Below, piece by piece: positions 1 through 7,256 of a DNA stretch of 64,000 nt (position 1 is the first letter of the stretch; every line of letters starts with the position of its first letter). The translations under genes and the position numbers were made by a program. Source of the stretch: Pararoseomonas sp. SCSIO 73927 (lineage in GTDB: Bacteria; Pseudomonadota; Alphaproteobacteria; Acetobacterales; Acetobacteraceae); assembly GCF_037040815.1 (NCBI RefSeq), contig NZ_CP146232.1, positions 4,682,001 through 4,746,000 on the forward strand. The letters run 5' to 3'. The notes beneath the pieces are model-generated. The model made no database searches, was not told the DNA's origin, and worked only from the letters and a program-made list of their open reading frames with translations.

Positions 1-1471
1 GCAGGGCGGAGCCCTCCGCGCTCCGGAGGGCCGGGTCGTTCAGCACACGGGCGTAGGACGCGCCGTACGCCTGGATGCGCTGCACGACGAGGGGATCGGC
101 CCCGGTCAGGTTCTCGACGATTTGGCTGGAGTGGAACTTCTCCCGCACCACGAGGAAGCTGCCGAGCCCCGCCGCGCCGAGCAGGCCGCCGAGGTTCTGC
201 GAGGCAAGGAAGACCGCGAAGAAGCTCGTCAGGCGCTCGATCCCCCATTTCAGCGTGTGGGCGAAGCTCCACCCCACGGCCGGCGGCAGGAAGATCGCGC
301 CGCCGAAGGCGACCAACCCCTGGGAGAGCAGCACGTCCTGCGGCCGGGTCAGGCTCGTGCCGTGACTCTCCAGCCAGGCGCCGAGGGTGATGAGGGCCAG
401 CGCCACCGCCTGGATCGCGGCACGGTTCTCCGGCCTGTTGATCAGGGAGACGCCTAGGAAGCCGGCAAGGGTGGCGAGGAGGATGACCCAGAGCATCCCG
501 GCCATGTGCTCGTTCAGTAGGCCGAGGTTCTGGAAGAAGCCGATCGCGCCCGTGGTCTGCTCCGAGAGGATGAAGCGGGAGAAGAACATGGAGCCGCCGA
601 AGAGGATCATGTCGCGGGAGGAAAGCCAGTGCAGGTTCACCAGCGGCCGCTCCCGGTTCAGCTCGATCACGACGAGAGCCGTGAGGCAGGCGAGGCCGGC
701 CGCCAGGCAGAGGCCGAGCCAGGAGGCCTCCGTCCACCAGTAGTAGCGGCCGAGGGTGAGCACCACCGCGATCAGGCCCATCCCGAGGATCAGCAACGGC
801 AGGCTGACCGCGTCCACCCGGTCGAAGACCTTGGCCGAGACCGGCGGGGTGATCGGCAGGACGAGGATCCAGAAGAGGCACAGGAGGGAGAGCGCCAGCT
901 CCACCATGTTGAGCTGCGGCCAGAGGCCGATCTCCAGCAGGTGCGGCGAGATCAGCCGGGCCAGGGGCACCGCCACCTGCGAGCCCGTGAGGCCGAGCGC
1001 GATGCCGACCGTCAGCTTGTGCCGCAGCGGCAGCGCCTCCAGCACGTAGAGGAAGGCCAGGGTGTTCAGCATCGCCCCAGCAAAGCCGGCCACGGCGCGC
1101 AGCAGCACGGCGGAGCCCAGGTCATGGACCGCGACATGGGCGATCGAGACGGCGACGAGGAAGAGGATAGCGATCTTCGCCACCCGCCGGAGCCCGAACT
1201 GCGTGCGCAGCTTCCAGAGCAGGATGGAGGCGGTGATGCTGGTGGAGCTGTACGCCGCCATCAGCCACACGGCCTCGTTCGTCGTGGCGCCGAAGGTGGC
1301 CTGCACGGCCTGCAGGTTGCCGGCCACGAGGTAGTTCCCGAGCCCCTGGGCCAACCCGAAGGTGAGCGAGGCCAGCATGTAGAGCGCGAGGTTCGGGAAG
1401 GAGATGTTCTCCGGCGCGGCGGGCGGCGCCGGAGTGGAAGGGGCGGCCGCGGCCGCGCCGGTGTCGCTCAT
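1..1471 (-). CDS. MFS drug/proton antiporter, DHA2 (EmrB-like) type, 3' end missing
   Basis: Reading the minus strand from the ATG at 1471 gives an uninterrupted protein with many hydrophobic helices that runs off the left edge. An Ala/Pro-rich cytosolic N-terminus is followed by SFPNLALYMLASLTFGL, the segment TFGATTNEAVWLMAAYSSTS and then a regular series of membrane helices, as in 14-helix DHA2 exporters. About 490 residues are visible, close to the family's usual 500-540, so little is missing. It probably exports toxic small molecules across the inner membrane using the proton gradient. The ATG overlaps the TGA of the upstream marR-like gene (ATGA), so the two are translationally coupled and the regulator presumably controls the pump. 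The substrate cannot be read from the sequence. Confidence 0.85.
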   Translation of the reverse strand, partial: MSDTGAAAAAPSTPAPPAAPENISFPNLALYMLASLTFGLAQGLGNYLVAGNLQAVQATFGATTNEAVWLMAAYSSTSITASILLWKLRTQFGLRRVAKIAILFLVAVSIAHVAVHDLGSAVLLRAVAGFAGAMLNTLAFLYVLEALPLRHKLTVGIALGLTGSQVAVPLARLISPHLLEIGLWPQLNMVELALSLLCLFWILVLPITPPVSAKVFDRVDAVSLPLLILGMGLIAVVLTLGRYYWWTEASWLGLCLAAGLACLTALVVIELNRERPLVNLHWLSSRDMILFGGSMFFSRFILSEQTTGAIGFFQNLGLLNEHMAGMLWVILLATLAGFLGVSLINRPENRAAIQAVALALITLGAWLESHGTSLTRPQDVLLSQGLVAFGGAIFLPPAVGWSFAHTLKWGIERLTSFFAVFLASQNLGGLLGAAGLGSFLVVREKFHSSQIVENLTGADPLVVQRIQAYGASYARVLNDPALRSAEGSAL

Positions 1472-1935
1472 CCCTGCCCCTCCCCGGGTGCCTTCTCGGA
1501 TGCCGTGCCCAGCCCCTCCAGCCGGGCCGCGACCGTGGTGAGAACCCGCAGCGCCGTTTCGAGTTCCGCGCGGGGAATGCCGTGCAGCACCCGCTCGCGC
1601 AGCGCCTCGGAGATGCCGTCCACCTCCCGCACCACCGGGCCGGCGGCCTCGGTAAGGACGATCCGGTTGGCGCGCCCGTTTCCGGGCACGGGCTCCCGCC
1701 GGATCAGGCCCTGGCGCTCCAGCCCGTCGAGCAGGCGGACAAGGGTGGGGCCCTCCACCGAGAGCGCCTCCGCCACGTCGCGCTGCATGGCGCTGCCGCC
1801 GGACTGGGAGAGGGTGAGCAGCGCGCGGGACCGGCCGAGCGTCTGGCCGCTGCCCCGCAGCTCGGCGTCCCAGAGGGCGCGCCAGCGCTGCGTCACCCGG
1901 CGCAGGGCCGTGACGAATTCGGCGTTGAGGGTCAT
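1468..1935 (-). CDS. MarR-family transcriptional regulator
   Basis: A 155-residue protein with the MarR winged-helix plan: N-terminal dimerisation helix (FVTALRRVTQRWRALWD), a helix-turn-helix around QRDVAEALSVEGPTLVRLLDGLERQG, and a wing with RREPVPGNGRANRIVLTEAG. Length is typical for the family. MarR proteins repress efflux genes until a phenolic or other ligand releases them from DNA. The MFS exporter starts inside its stop codon, and a near-perfect 26-bp palindrome lies 16-41 bases upstream of its own start. This suggests a self-repressed marR-pump operon; the ligand is unknown. The start at 1935 is the first ATG that gives the full dimerisation helix. Confidence 0.9.
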   Translation of the reverse strand: MTLNAEFVTALRRVTQRWRALWDAELRGSGQTLGRSRALLTLSQSGGSAMQRDVAEALSVEGPTLVRLLDGLERQGLIRREPVPGNGRANRIVLTEAAGPVVREVDGISEALRERVLHGIPRAELETALRVLTTVAARLEGLGTASEKAPGEGQG

Positions 1936-1950
1936 GGGCGGAAATGTGTG

Positions 1951-1976
1951 GTAGCAAGCTAACGTTAGCTAGCTAC
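1951..1976. promoter_or_regulatory. Probable MarR operator (26-bp palindrome)
   Basis: An inverted repeat centred on AACGTT (perfect core GCTAACGTTAGC at 1958-1969) extends to 26 bp, with 12 of 13 positions pairing in each half. It lies just upstream of the marR-like start in the only gap of that unit, and it is AT-richer than its surroundings. MarR dimers typically bind such palindromes over their own promoter, so autoregulation is the natural reading; the binding itself is inferred. Confidence 0.65.
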
Positions 1977-2028
1977 GTGAGAGCGGGGCAGCCCTGCCGA
2001 AAGACCCTGGACCGCCCGCGCACCCGCA

Positions 2029-3213
2029 TCAGGAGAGCTGCAAGGTCAGTGCCTTGAGGTACACACTCTCGGGCAGCATGGGATGGATGGGGTGGTCCGG
2101 ACCCGCCCCGGTGATGGCAAGGATCCGGGCGTCGCGCCGGGCCCGCTGCAGCCCGGCCAGCACCGTCTCCGTGAACTCGCCCGAGGGGACGTGGTGGGAG
2201 CAGGAGGCGATGAAGAGGATGCCGCCCGGCGCCACCAGCCCCGCCGCGATCCGCGCCAGGCGGGAATAGGCGCGCACGGCCTGCGGGATGTCCTTGCGGG
2301 ACTTCGCGAAGGCGGGCGGGTCCGCAACCACCACGCCGTAGCGGGTGCCGGAGGCGGCCATGCGCTCCAGCGTCTCCATAGCCTCGCCCCGCACCGCCTC
2401 CACCCGGTCCTCCAGACCGTTGCGCCGGGCCGTCTCCATGGCCGTGGCCAGGGCGTGCTCGGACCGGTCGAGGAGGGTGACCCGCGATGCCCCGGCCGCC
2501 GCGGCCTGGAGGCCGAAGCCGCCCGTGTGGCAGAAGGCGTCCAGCACCGTCTCGCCCCGCGCCAGCTTCGCCACCCGGGCGCGGTTCTCCCGCTGGTCGA
2601 AGAACCAGCCGGTCTTCTGCCCGCCCAGGGGATCGACGGCGAAGCTCACCCCGCCCTCCTCCACCGTGCCCGTGGCCTCCGTGCCGCGGAGCAGCAGCGT
2701 CGCCTCCGGCAGGCCCTCGAGGGCGCGAACGGCGGCCTCGTTCCGCGCCACCACGGCGCGCGGGGCGATCAGCGCGTCCAGCGCGCGCAGGATGGCCGGC
2801 GTGGCGGCCTCCATCCCCGCCGTGTTCGCCTGCAACGCCACGAGGTCGCCGTAGCGGTCCAGGATGAGGCCGGGCAGCCCGTCCGCCTCGGCATGGGCCA
2901 GGCGGTAGTGCGGGGTGGGAAAGAGGCGGGTGCGCAGCGCCAGCGCCTCCGCTATCCGGGCCTGCCAGAAGGCGTCGTCGATCGGGGTGGCGGGGTCGCG
3001 CGCCAGCCGCCGCCCGGCGATGAGGGAGTGCGGGTTGAAGTGGTGGATCCCGTGCCGGACACCGTCATCCCCCTCCACGCGCACGGGGCTGCCGGGCGGG
3101 ATGGCGCGCGCCTCCGGCGTCATCGCCACCTCGTTGGAGAAGATCCAGGGATGGCCCGCCTTGGCACGCCGGTCGCGGCCGGGGAGGAGGCGGAGGAGCG
3201 GCAGGTCTGACAT
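2029..3213 (-). CDS. rlmI: Class I rRNA methyltransferase, RlmI (23S rRNA m5C1962) family
   Basis: A 394-residue protein that starts with a PUA-like RNA-binding domain carrying the family signature RAKAGHPWIFSNEV (residues 16-29). The middle EEHE/THUMP-like part has DGLPGLILDRYGD. The C-terminal Rossmann fold has SAM motif I VLDAFCHTGGFGL (223-235), VVADPPAFAKS (motif IV) and SCSHHV near the end. RlmI enzymes methylate C5 of C1962 in 23S rRNA with S-adenosylmethionine. Length matches E. coli RlmI (396). It is transcribed alone, ending about 90 bases before marR. YccW-like relatives of other specificity exist, so the exact target base is inferred from the family. Confidence 0.85.
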   Translation of the reverse strand: MSDLPLLRLLPGRDRRAKAGHPWIFSNEVAMTPEARAIPPGSPVRVEGDDGVRHGIHHFNPHSLIAGRRLARDPATPIDDAFWQARIAEALALRTRLFPTPHYRLAHAEADGLPGLILDRYGDLVALQANTAGMEAATPAILRALDALIAPRAVVARNEAAVRALEGLPEATLLLRGTEATGTVEEGGVSFAVDPLGGQKTGWFFDQRENRARVAKLARGETVLDAFCHTGGFGLQAAAAGASRVTLLDRSEHALATAMETARRNGLEDRVEAVRGEAMETLERMAASGTRYGVVVADPPAFAKSRKDIPQAVRAYSRLARIAAGLVAPGGILFIASCSHHVPSGEFTETVLAGLQRARRDARILAITGAGPDHPIHPMLPESVYLKALTLQLS

Positions 3214-3282
3214 GGGGGCGGGAGATAGGGGGGATCGCGTCCCGGCGCACCCCGTCAGCCACGGTTGCCGCGACGCCCCCCG

Positions 3283-4023
3283 CTAAATGCTGGCCGCCTT
3301 GCGCATGGCGAGGGCGAGGACGGGATCGTCGGTCGCGAAGGCATCCGGCCCAATCTCCAGCATGCGCCGGATGGCCGGGGCGCGGTTGGCCCCCCAGGCA
3401 CCCACGCGCAGCCCGGCGCCGCGCAGCACCCCCAGCAGCGCGGGATCGAGCACGGCCTCGTGCGTCTCCACCATGGTCGAACCGGTCCGGCGGGCGATTG
3501 TCACCACGCCCTCCGCGCCGAGATAGCGCAGCATGACCGGCGCGAAGAGCCAGGCGACGTTCTGCAGCCCGCCGGCGGCCACGGCGGCGGACGCCACCTC
3601 CGCCTCAAAGGTGATGATCTCCGTCCGGCCGCGCAGGTCGTGCCGGTCCAGCTCGATCAGCACCCGTTCCAGCAGGGCGAGGTCCGGGCGGCCGCCGCCA
3701 TCCGCCTTCACCTCCACCTGCAGCCCCGCGCGGCCCCCGGCGACGATGGAGAGAAGGTCGGACAGCCGGGGCGGCGGCTCCCCGTCGGCGGAGACGAGCT
3801 TCATCTCGGCCAGTTCGGCCGCCGTCCAGCCGGCGATCGGGCCGGTGCCGTTGCTCGTCCGCTCCAGCGTGGCGTCGTGCATCACCATCGGGACGCCGTC
3901 GGAGGAGAGGTGGACGTCGCACTCCACCGCGTCCGCCCCGGCGGCGATGGCCTGGCGGAACGCCTGGAGGCTGTTCTCCGGCCAGAGGATGGCGCCGCCC
4001 CGGTGGGCGATGATCTCGGTCAT
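3283..4023 (-). CDS. ugpQ: Glycerophosphodiester phosphodiesterase (GDPD/UgpQ type)
   Basis: A 246-residue TIM-barrel GDPD. The N-terminus has MTEIIAHRGG with ENSLQAFRQAI, giving the catalytic HRG and the metal-binding Glu. ADAVECDVHLSSDGVPMVMHD supplies the E-x-D metal ligands and second catalytic His, and QVEVKADGG the later barrel Glu/Lys. The enzyme hydrolyses glycerophosphodiesters to glycerol-3-phosphate and an alcohol. There is no signal peptide, so it is cytosolic like UgpQ. The ATG at 4023 starts exactly at the domain and has GGGGAAGCGG upstream; the longer open frame upstream is an artefact of high GC. A ugpBAEC importer lies 28 kb away, a possible functional partner though not in the same operon. 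Confidence 0.85.
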   Translation of the reverse strand: MTEIIAHRGGAILWPENSLQAFRQAIAAGADAVECDVHLSSDGVPMVMHDATLERTSNGTGPIAGWTAAELAEMKLVSADGEPPPRLSDLLSIVAGGRAGLQVEVKADGGGRPDLALLERVLIELDRHDLRGRTEIITFEAEVASAAVAAGGLQNVAWLFAPVMLRYLGAEGVVTIARRTGSTMVETHEAVLDPALLGVLRGAGLRVGAWGANRAPAIRRMLEIGPDAFATDDPVLALAMRKAASI

Positions 4024-4142
4024 TCCGCTTCCCCGTCGCAGCGCTTGATTCGCGCGCGCCGCGCTGGGATGCTGCCCCGCGGCGGATGAAAATGTTCTAG
4101 ACCCCCGTTCCCCCGCCGGGAAGGGCGGACGGATCGGCCGGA

Positions 4143-4195
4143 CGACCCGGGGCGGCGGCCCCGGGTCGGCCCGCCCGCCAGCAACCCCGGGCGGG
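4143..4195 (+). other. Two consecutive strong hairpins in the leader of the small gene at 4205
   Basis: Stem one pairs CGACCCGGGG (4143-4152) with CCCCGGGTCG (4159-4168) around a 6-base loop. Stem two pairs CCCGCCCG (4170-4177) with CGGGCGGG (4188-4195) around a 10-base loop and ends one base before the AGGA ribosome-binding site. They could be structured leader RNA controlling the downstream small gene, or terminators facing the divergent glycerophosphodiesterase promoter region. Pairing is read directly; the role is unknown. Confidence 0.5.
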
Positions 4196-4204
4196 CAGGA
4201 ACCG

Positions 4205-4492
4205 ATGACGCTGTGCCTGGTGCTGCACGAGCTGCCCGAAGGAGGCCCCGAGGCCCTCGAGGCCGCGGTGTGGGAGCTGAGCGAGAGCCACATGATGCTC
4301 GGCGGCGGGATGCTGGTGGAGACGAGCGTCTCCGCCCGCTACCTGCTCACCCACCTGGACGGGGCGCTGCTCCGGGCCGGGCTGGAGGGGCGCCTCCTCG
4401 TCTCGGAGGTCGTGGACGGGGTGCACTCCACCGGGCTAGGGCCCGACGCGGAGGCCTGGGTGCGCGGAGTGCTGGAGGGGGCCGCCGGCTGA
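4205..4492 (+). CDS. Small conserved-looking protein of unknown function (95 aa)
   Basis: I do not recognise this 95-residue acidic, soluble protein. It begins MTLCLVLHELPEGGPEALEA and contains AVWELSESHMMLGGGMLVETSVSARYLL and the tail GPDAEAWVRGVLEG. There is no signal peptide, membrane helix or cysteine motif; secondary structure looks like a small alpha/beta fold. An AGGA ribosome-binding site sits 4 bases before the ATG, and residue use looks genuinely coding (Leu/Glu/Val-rich, few Arg/Pro runs). It is a single-gene unit between a divergent glycerophosphodiesterase and a convergent nucleoside hydrolase. Two strong hairpins precede it, and its stop codon lies in a hairpin shared with the neighbour. 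Confidence 0.6.
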   Translation: MTLCLVLHELPEGGPEALEAAVWELSESHMMLGGGMLVETSVSARYLLTHLDGALLRAGLEGRLLVSEVVDGVHSTGLGPDAEAWVRGVLEGAAG

Positions 4493-4504
4493 GGCCGGCC
4501 CTCA
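4490..4504. terminator. Small shared hairpin containing both stop codons of a convergent pair
   Basis: TGAGG (4490-4494) pairs with CCTCA (4500-4504) around CCGGC. The TGA of the plus-strand small gene and the TGA of the minus-strand nucleoside hydrolase are the two ends of the stem. No U tract follows on either strand, so it would act at most as a weak bidirectional or Rho-assisted terminator. Confidence 0.35.
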
Positions 4505-5473
4505 CGGCAGGCGCGCCAGCCGCTCCCCCAGCAGGGCGAAGAACCCGTCGGCGTCCAGCGCCTCGGCCAGGGTGACGTTCGGCGCGCCGCCGCCGCGGCC
4601 CCAGCGGTCGATATGGGTGCGCCCGCGCGCCGGGCCGGGGCCGGTGTCCACCGAGGCGTGGGCGGGCGCGGCATGGAACAGCTCCGGCCGCACGAGCCAG
4701 GCGACGGCGCAGGGGTCGTGCAGCGGATGCCCCTCTCCGCCCATCCGGCGCGAGGGCGGGACGGCCGCCATGATGTCGCAGGCCGCCCGCAGGCAGGCGC
4801 CACCGCCCGCGGCACGAAGGGCGGCGATCCGCGCGGGCGTGACCAGCGCCTGCGCCGTCAGCTCCAGCGTCACCAGCGTCACGGGGATGCCGGCGGCGAG
4901 GAGGATGGCCAGCGCCTCCGGATCGCTGGCGGCGTTGAACTCGGCTGAAGGGGTCCAGTTCCCCTCCCCCCAGGCGCCGGCCATCAACACCGCCGCCGCC
5001 ACCCGGTCCGCCAGCGCGGGCTCGGTCGCCAGCGCCAGGGCCAGGTTGGTGACGGGCGCGATTCCGACCAGGGTGACGGAGCCCGGCCGCGCCTCCCGAA
5101 GCACGGCGCGGATCGCGTCCGCGGCCACGGCCCGCACCGGCGGGGGGCCGGGCGGAAGGCCGATCCCCGCCAGCCCGTCCGCCCCGTGCACCGCGCCGTC
5201 GCCCCGGAACCCGCCGAGCAGCGGCCGTTCCGCGCCCGGCACCAACGGAACCACGGCGCCGGCGAGGCCGACCACCGCGCAGGCATTGTCCACCGTCCGC
5301 CCCAGCCCGGCATTGCCGCCGGACACGGTGATCAGGCGAAGGTCGACCTCCGGCGAGGCCATGGCGAGCCAGAGGGCGATAGCGTCGTCCGTGCCGGGGT
5401 CGCAGTCCAGGATCACCGCGCGACGCGCGCGCATGGAATCGGGGAGCGGCTGCAAGGCCGTGGTGCCTGGCAT
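4502..5473 (-). CDS. Inosine-uridine-type nucleoside hydrolase
   Basis: A 323-residue protein of the IUNH family, which cleaves the N-glycosidic bond of ribonucleosides to release base and ribose. The calcium-binding Asp cluster is seen in RAVILDCDPGTDDAIALWLA near the N-terminus. Family features VTLVGIAPVTNLALAL, WTPSAEFNAASDPEALAILL and the late HDPCAVAWL (His and Asp of the active site) are in the expected order. Length fits the family (310-340). Two ATGs are possible: 5473 has GGAG about 10 bases upstream, while 5434 starts nearer the domain (310 aa) but has no clear ribosome-binding site. There is no signal peptide, so it is likely a cytosolic nucleoside-salvage enzyme; base preference cannot be told. 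Confidence 0.85.
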   Translation of the reverse strand: MPGTTALQPLPDSMRARRAVILDCDPGTDDAIALWLAMASPEVDLRLITVSGGNAGLGRTVDNACAVVGLAGAVVPLVPGAERPLLGGFRGDGAVHGADGLAGIGLPPGPPPVRAVAADAIRAVLREARPGSVTLVGIAPVTNLALALATEPALADRVAAAVLMAGAWGEGNWTPSAEFNAASDPEALAILLAAGIPVTLVTLELTAQALVTPARIAALRAAGGGACLRAACDIMAAVPPSRRMGGEGHPLHDPCAVAWLVRPELFHAAPAHASVDTGPGPARGRTHIDRWGRGGGAPNVTLAEALDADGFFALLGERLARLP

Positions 5474-5626
5474 GCAGGGCGCGCTCCGTTGCGGGGTGAC
5501 GCAGCAGAATGCCAGTTCGCCCCCGCCCCCACCAGATCGCCGCCGCCGGCAGGTGTGGCGGCGAGGTGACGGCCCGCGCCGCATGTCGCACCGGGCCGCG
5601 TCTCATTTACCGGCCCAGTTGCGGTA

Positions 5627-5648
5627 GGTTTAGATATTCACCTAAACC
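5627..5648. promoter_or_regulatory. AT-rich inverted repeat in the 350-bp gap before the acetylation genes
   Basis: GGTTTAG (5627-5633) and CTAAACC (5642-5648) form a 7-bp dyad around ATATTCAC, in a locally AT-rich patch of an otherwise GC-rich gap (5474-5824) between the divergent nucleoside hydrolase and the MBOAT gene. It could be an operator for the polysaccharide genes. I see no convincing -35/-10 pair with it and nothing else in this gap. Confidence 0.35.
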
Positions 5649-5824
5649 GCAACCTGTCGATTCCCACCCGTCCGGGAGCGGCCGGTCCCCGGCGGAGACG
5701 ACGCCCGGCTTCCGGGGCGCGGATACCGGGGTTCGTCGCGCCACAACGGCGCCGGGCGGATGGGGGATGGCATGACAGGGTTGAGGCGGCCCGGGCACGG
5801 GCAGGGCGGAGCGTGCGGCACCCC

Positions 5825-7246
5825 ATGATCTTCGCCTCCTTCGAGTTCCTCTGCCTTTTCCTGCCGCTCTTCTTCGCGGTCTACTTCCTCACGCCGTTCC
5901 GGTTCCGGAACTGGCCCATCCTCATCCTGTCCTGGGCCTTCTACGCCTGGTGGCGGGTCGATTTCCTGCTGCTGCTGATGTTCTGCACGATCTTCACCTT
6001 CTACACGGTGAAGGCCATGGACAGGGCGGGGCCGAAGACCCGCAAGGGCACCACGCTCTTCATCATCGGCCTCGTCGGCAACCTCGGGGTGCTCGCCTAC
6101 TTCAAGTACGCGAATTTCGGCGTGGGGATGGTCAACGACGTCCGCGGGGCGCTCGGCTACCAGCCCATCCCCTGGGTCGAGATCATCCTGCCGATCGGCC
6201 TCTCCTTCTACGTGCTGCAATCCGTGTCCTACCTCGTGGACATCTGGCGCGGCACGGTGCCCATCACGCAGAAGCTGCTGGACTACGCCACCTACAAGGC
6301 GATCTTCAGCCAGCTCATCGCCGGGCCCATCGTCCGCTACGCCGAGATCAAGGACGAGCTGGTCTACCGCCCCCACACGCTGGCGCAGTTCGGCCTCGGC
6401 GCGCGGCGCTTTATGACCGGCTTCACGATGAAGGTGGTCCTGGCGGACACGGTGGCCCTGGTGGCGGACGCCGCCTTCGCCCTGCCGAACCCGACCCTGG
6501 TCGACGCCTGGACGGGCGCCATTGCCTACACGCTGCAGCTCTACTTCGACTTCGCCGGCTACTCCGCCATGGCGATCGGGCTGGCGCTGATGATCGGGTT
6601 CCACTTTCCCGAGAACTTCAACCACCCCTACCTGTCCGGCAACATTCAGGCCTTCTGGCAGCGCTGGCACATGACGCTGTCGCGCTTCCTGCGGGACTAC
6701 CTGTACATCTCGCTCGGCGGGAACCGGAAGGGCGCCTTCCGCACCTACCTCAACCTGTTCCTGACGATGGTGATCGGCGGCCTCTGGCACGGCGCCAACT
6801 GGACCTTCATCGTCTGGGGCGCCTGGCACGGCGGGCTGCTGGCGATCCACCGGCTGATGCAGCAGGCGGGCTTCCCGCCCATGCCCTTCATCCTCGGCAA
6901 CCTGCTGACGATGCTGGCGGCGATCATCGGCTGGGTGGTGTTCCGCGCGCACGACATGGGCAGCGCGATGACGATGTACGGCGGCATGGTCGGCCTGAAC
7001 GGCGCGCCGCTGAGCGACGCCCTGGCCTGGCAGGTCACCCCGGACCAGTGGTGGACCATCCTGATCGCCGTGATCGTCGTCTACCTGCCCCTGCTCGGTC
7101 CGCGCCTGCCCTTCCAGCGGCCGCCGGAGGCGATGGGCGGCTTCTGGCGCGCCCTCTGGGTGATCGGGCCGATGGCGGGCTTCCTCCTCGGCGTCGTGCT
7201 GCTCTACAGCCGCGCGGCCGTGCCCTTCCTCTACTTCCAGTTCTGA
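5825..7246 (+). CDS. MBOAT-family polysaccharide O-acyltransferase, AlgI-like
   Basis: A 473-residue polytopic membrane protein. It opens with MIFASFEFLCLFLPLFFAVYF, the usual AlgI/DltB-family start, and has the conserved core QLIAGPIVRYAEI, LYFDFAGYSAMAIGLALMIGF and FWQRWHMTLSRFLRDYLYI. The catalytic stretch GGLWHGANWTFIVWGAWHG carries two candidate active-site histidines (about H322 and H335). AlgI-type MBOATs move acetyl groups from a cytosolic donor across the membrane to a periplasmic partner. The AlgJ-like gene follows 10 bases downstream, so the two are one operon. The ATG at 5825 was chosen for the canonical N-terminus; a GTG at 5813 is the alternative. An alginate-specific role is unlikely because no alg polymerase genes are nearby. 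Confidence 0.9.
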   Translation: MIFASFEFLCLFLPLFFAVYFLTPFRFRNWPILILSWAFYAWWRVDFLLLLMFCTIFTFYTVKAMDRAGPKTRKGTTLFIIGLVGNLGVLAYFKYANFGVGMVNDVRGALGYQPIPWVEIILPIGLSFYVLQSVSYLVDIWRGTVPITQKLLDYATYKAIFSQLIAGPIVRYAEIKDELVYRPHTLAQFGLGARRFMTGFTMKVVLADTVALVADAAFALPNPTLVDAWTGAIAYTLQLYFDFAGYSAMAIGLALMIGFHFPENFNHPYLSGNIQAFWQRWHMTLSRFLRDYLYISLGGNRKGAFRTYLNLFLTMVIGGLWHGANWTFIVWGAWHGGLLAIHRLMQQAGFPPMPFILGNLLTMLAAIIGWVVFRAHDMGSAMTMYGGMVGLNGAPLSDALAWQVTPDQWWTILIAVIVVYLPLLGPRLPFQRPPEAMGGFWRALWVIGPMAGFLLGVVLLYSRAAVPFLYFQF

Positions 7247-7256
7247 GAGAGCGCCG

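Noticed and set aside
629..1954. Long plus-strand frame opposite the MFS and MarR genes
   Set aside because: It is antisense to two convincing genes, is made of Arg/Gly/Gln/His-rich low-complexity sequence and has no family features; in DNA of this GC content long antisense frames are expected.
3283..4293. Longer glycerophosphodiesterase starting at 4293
   Set aside because: The extra 90 residues are Pro/Arg/Ser-rich with no signal peptide; the ATG at 4023 begins the domain exactly and has a ribosome-binding site.
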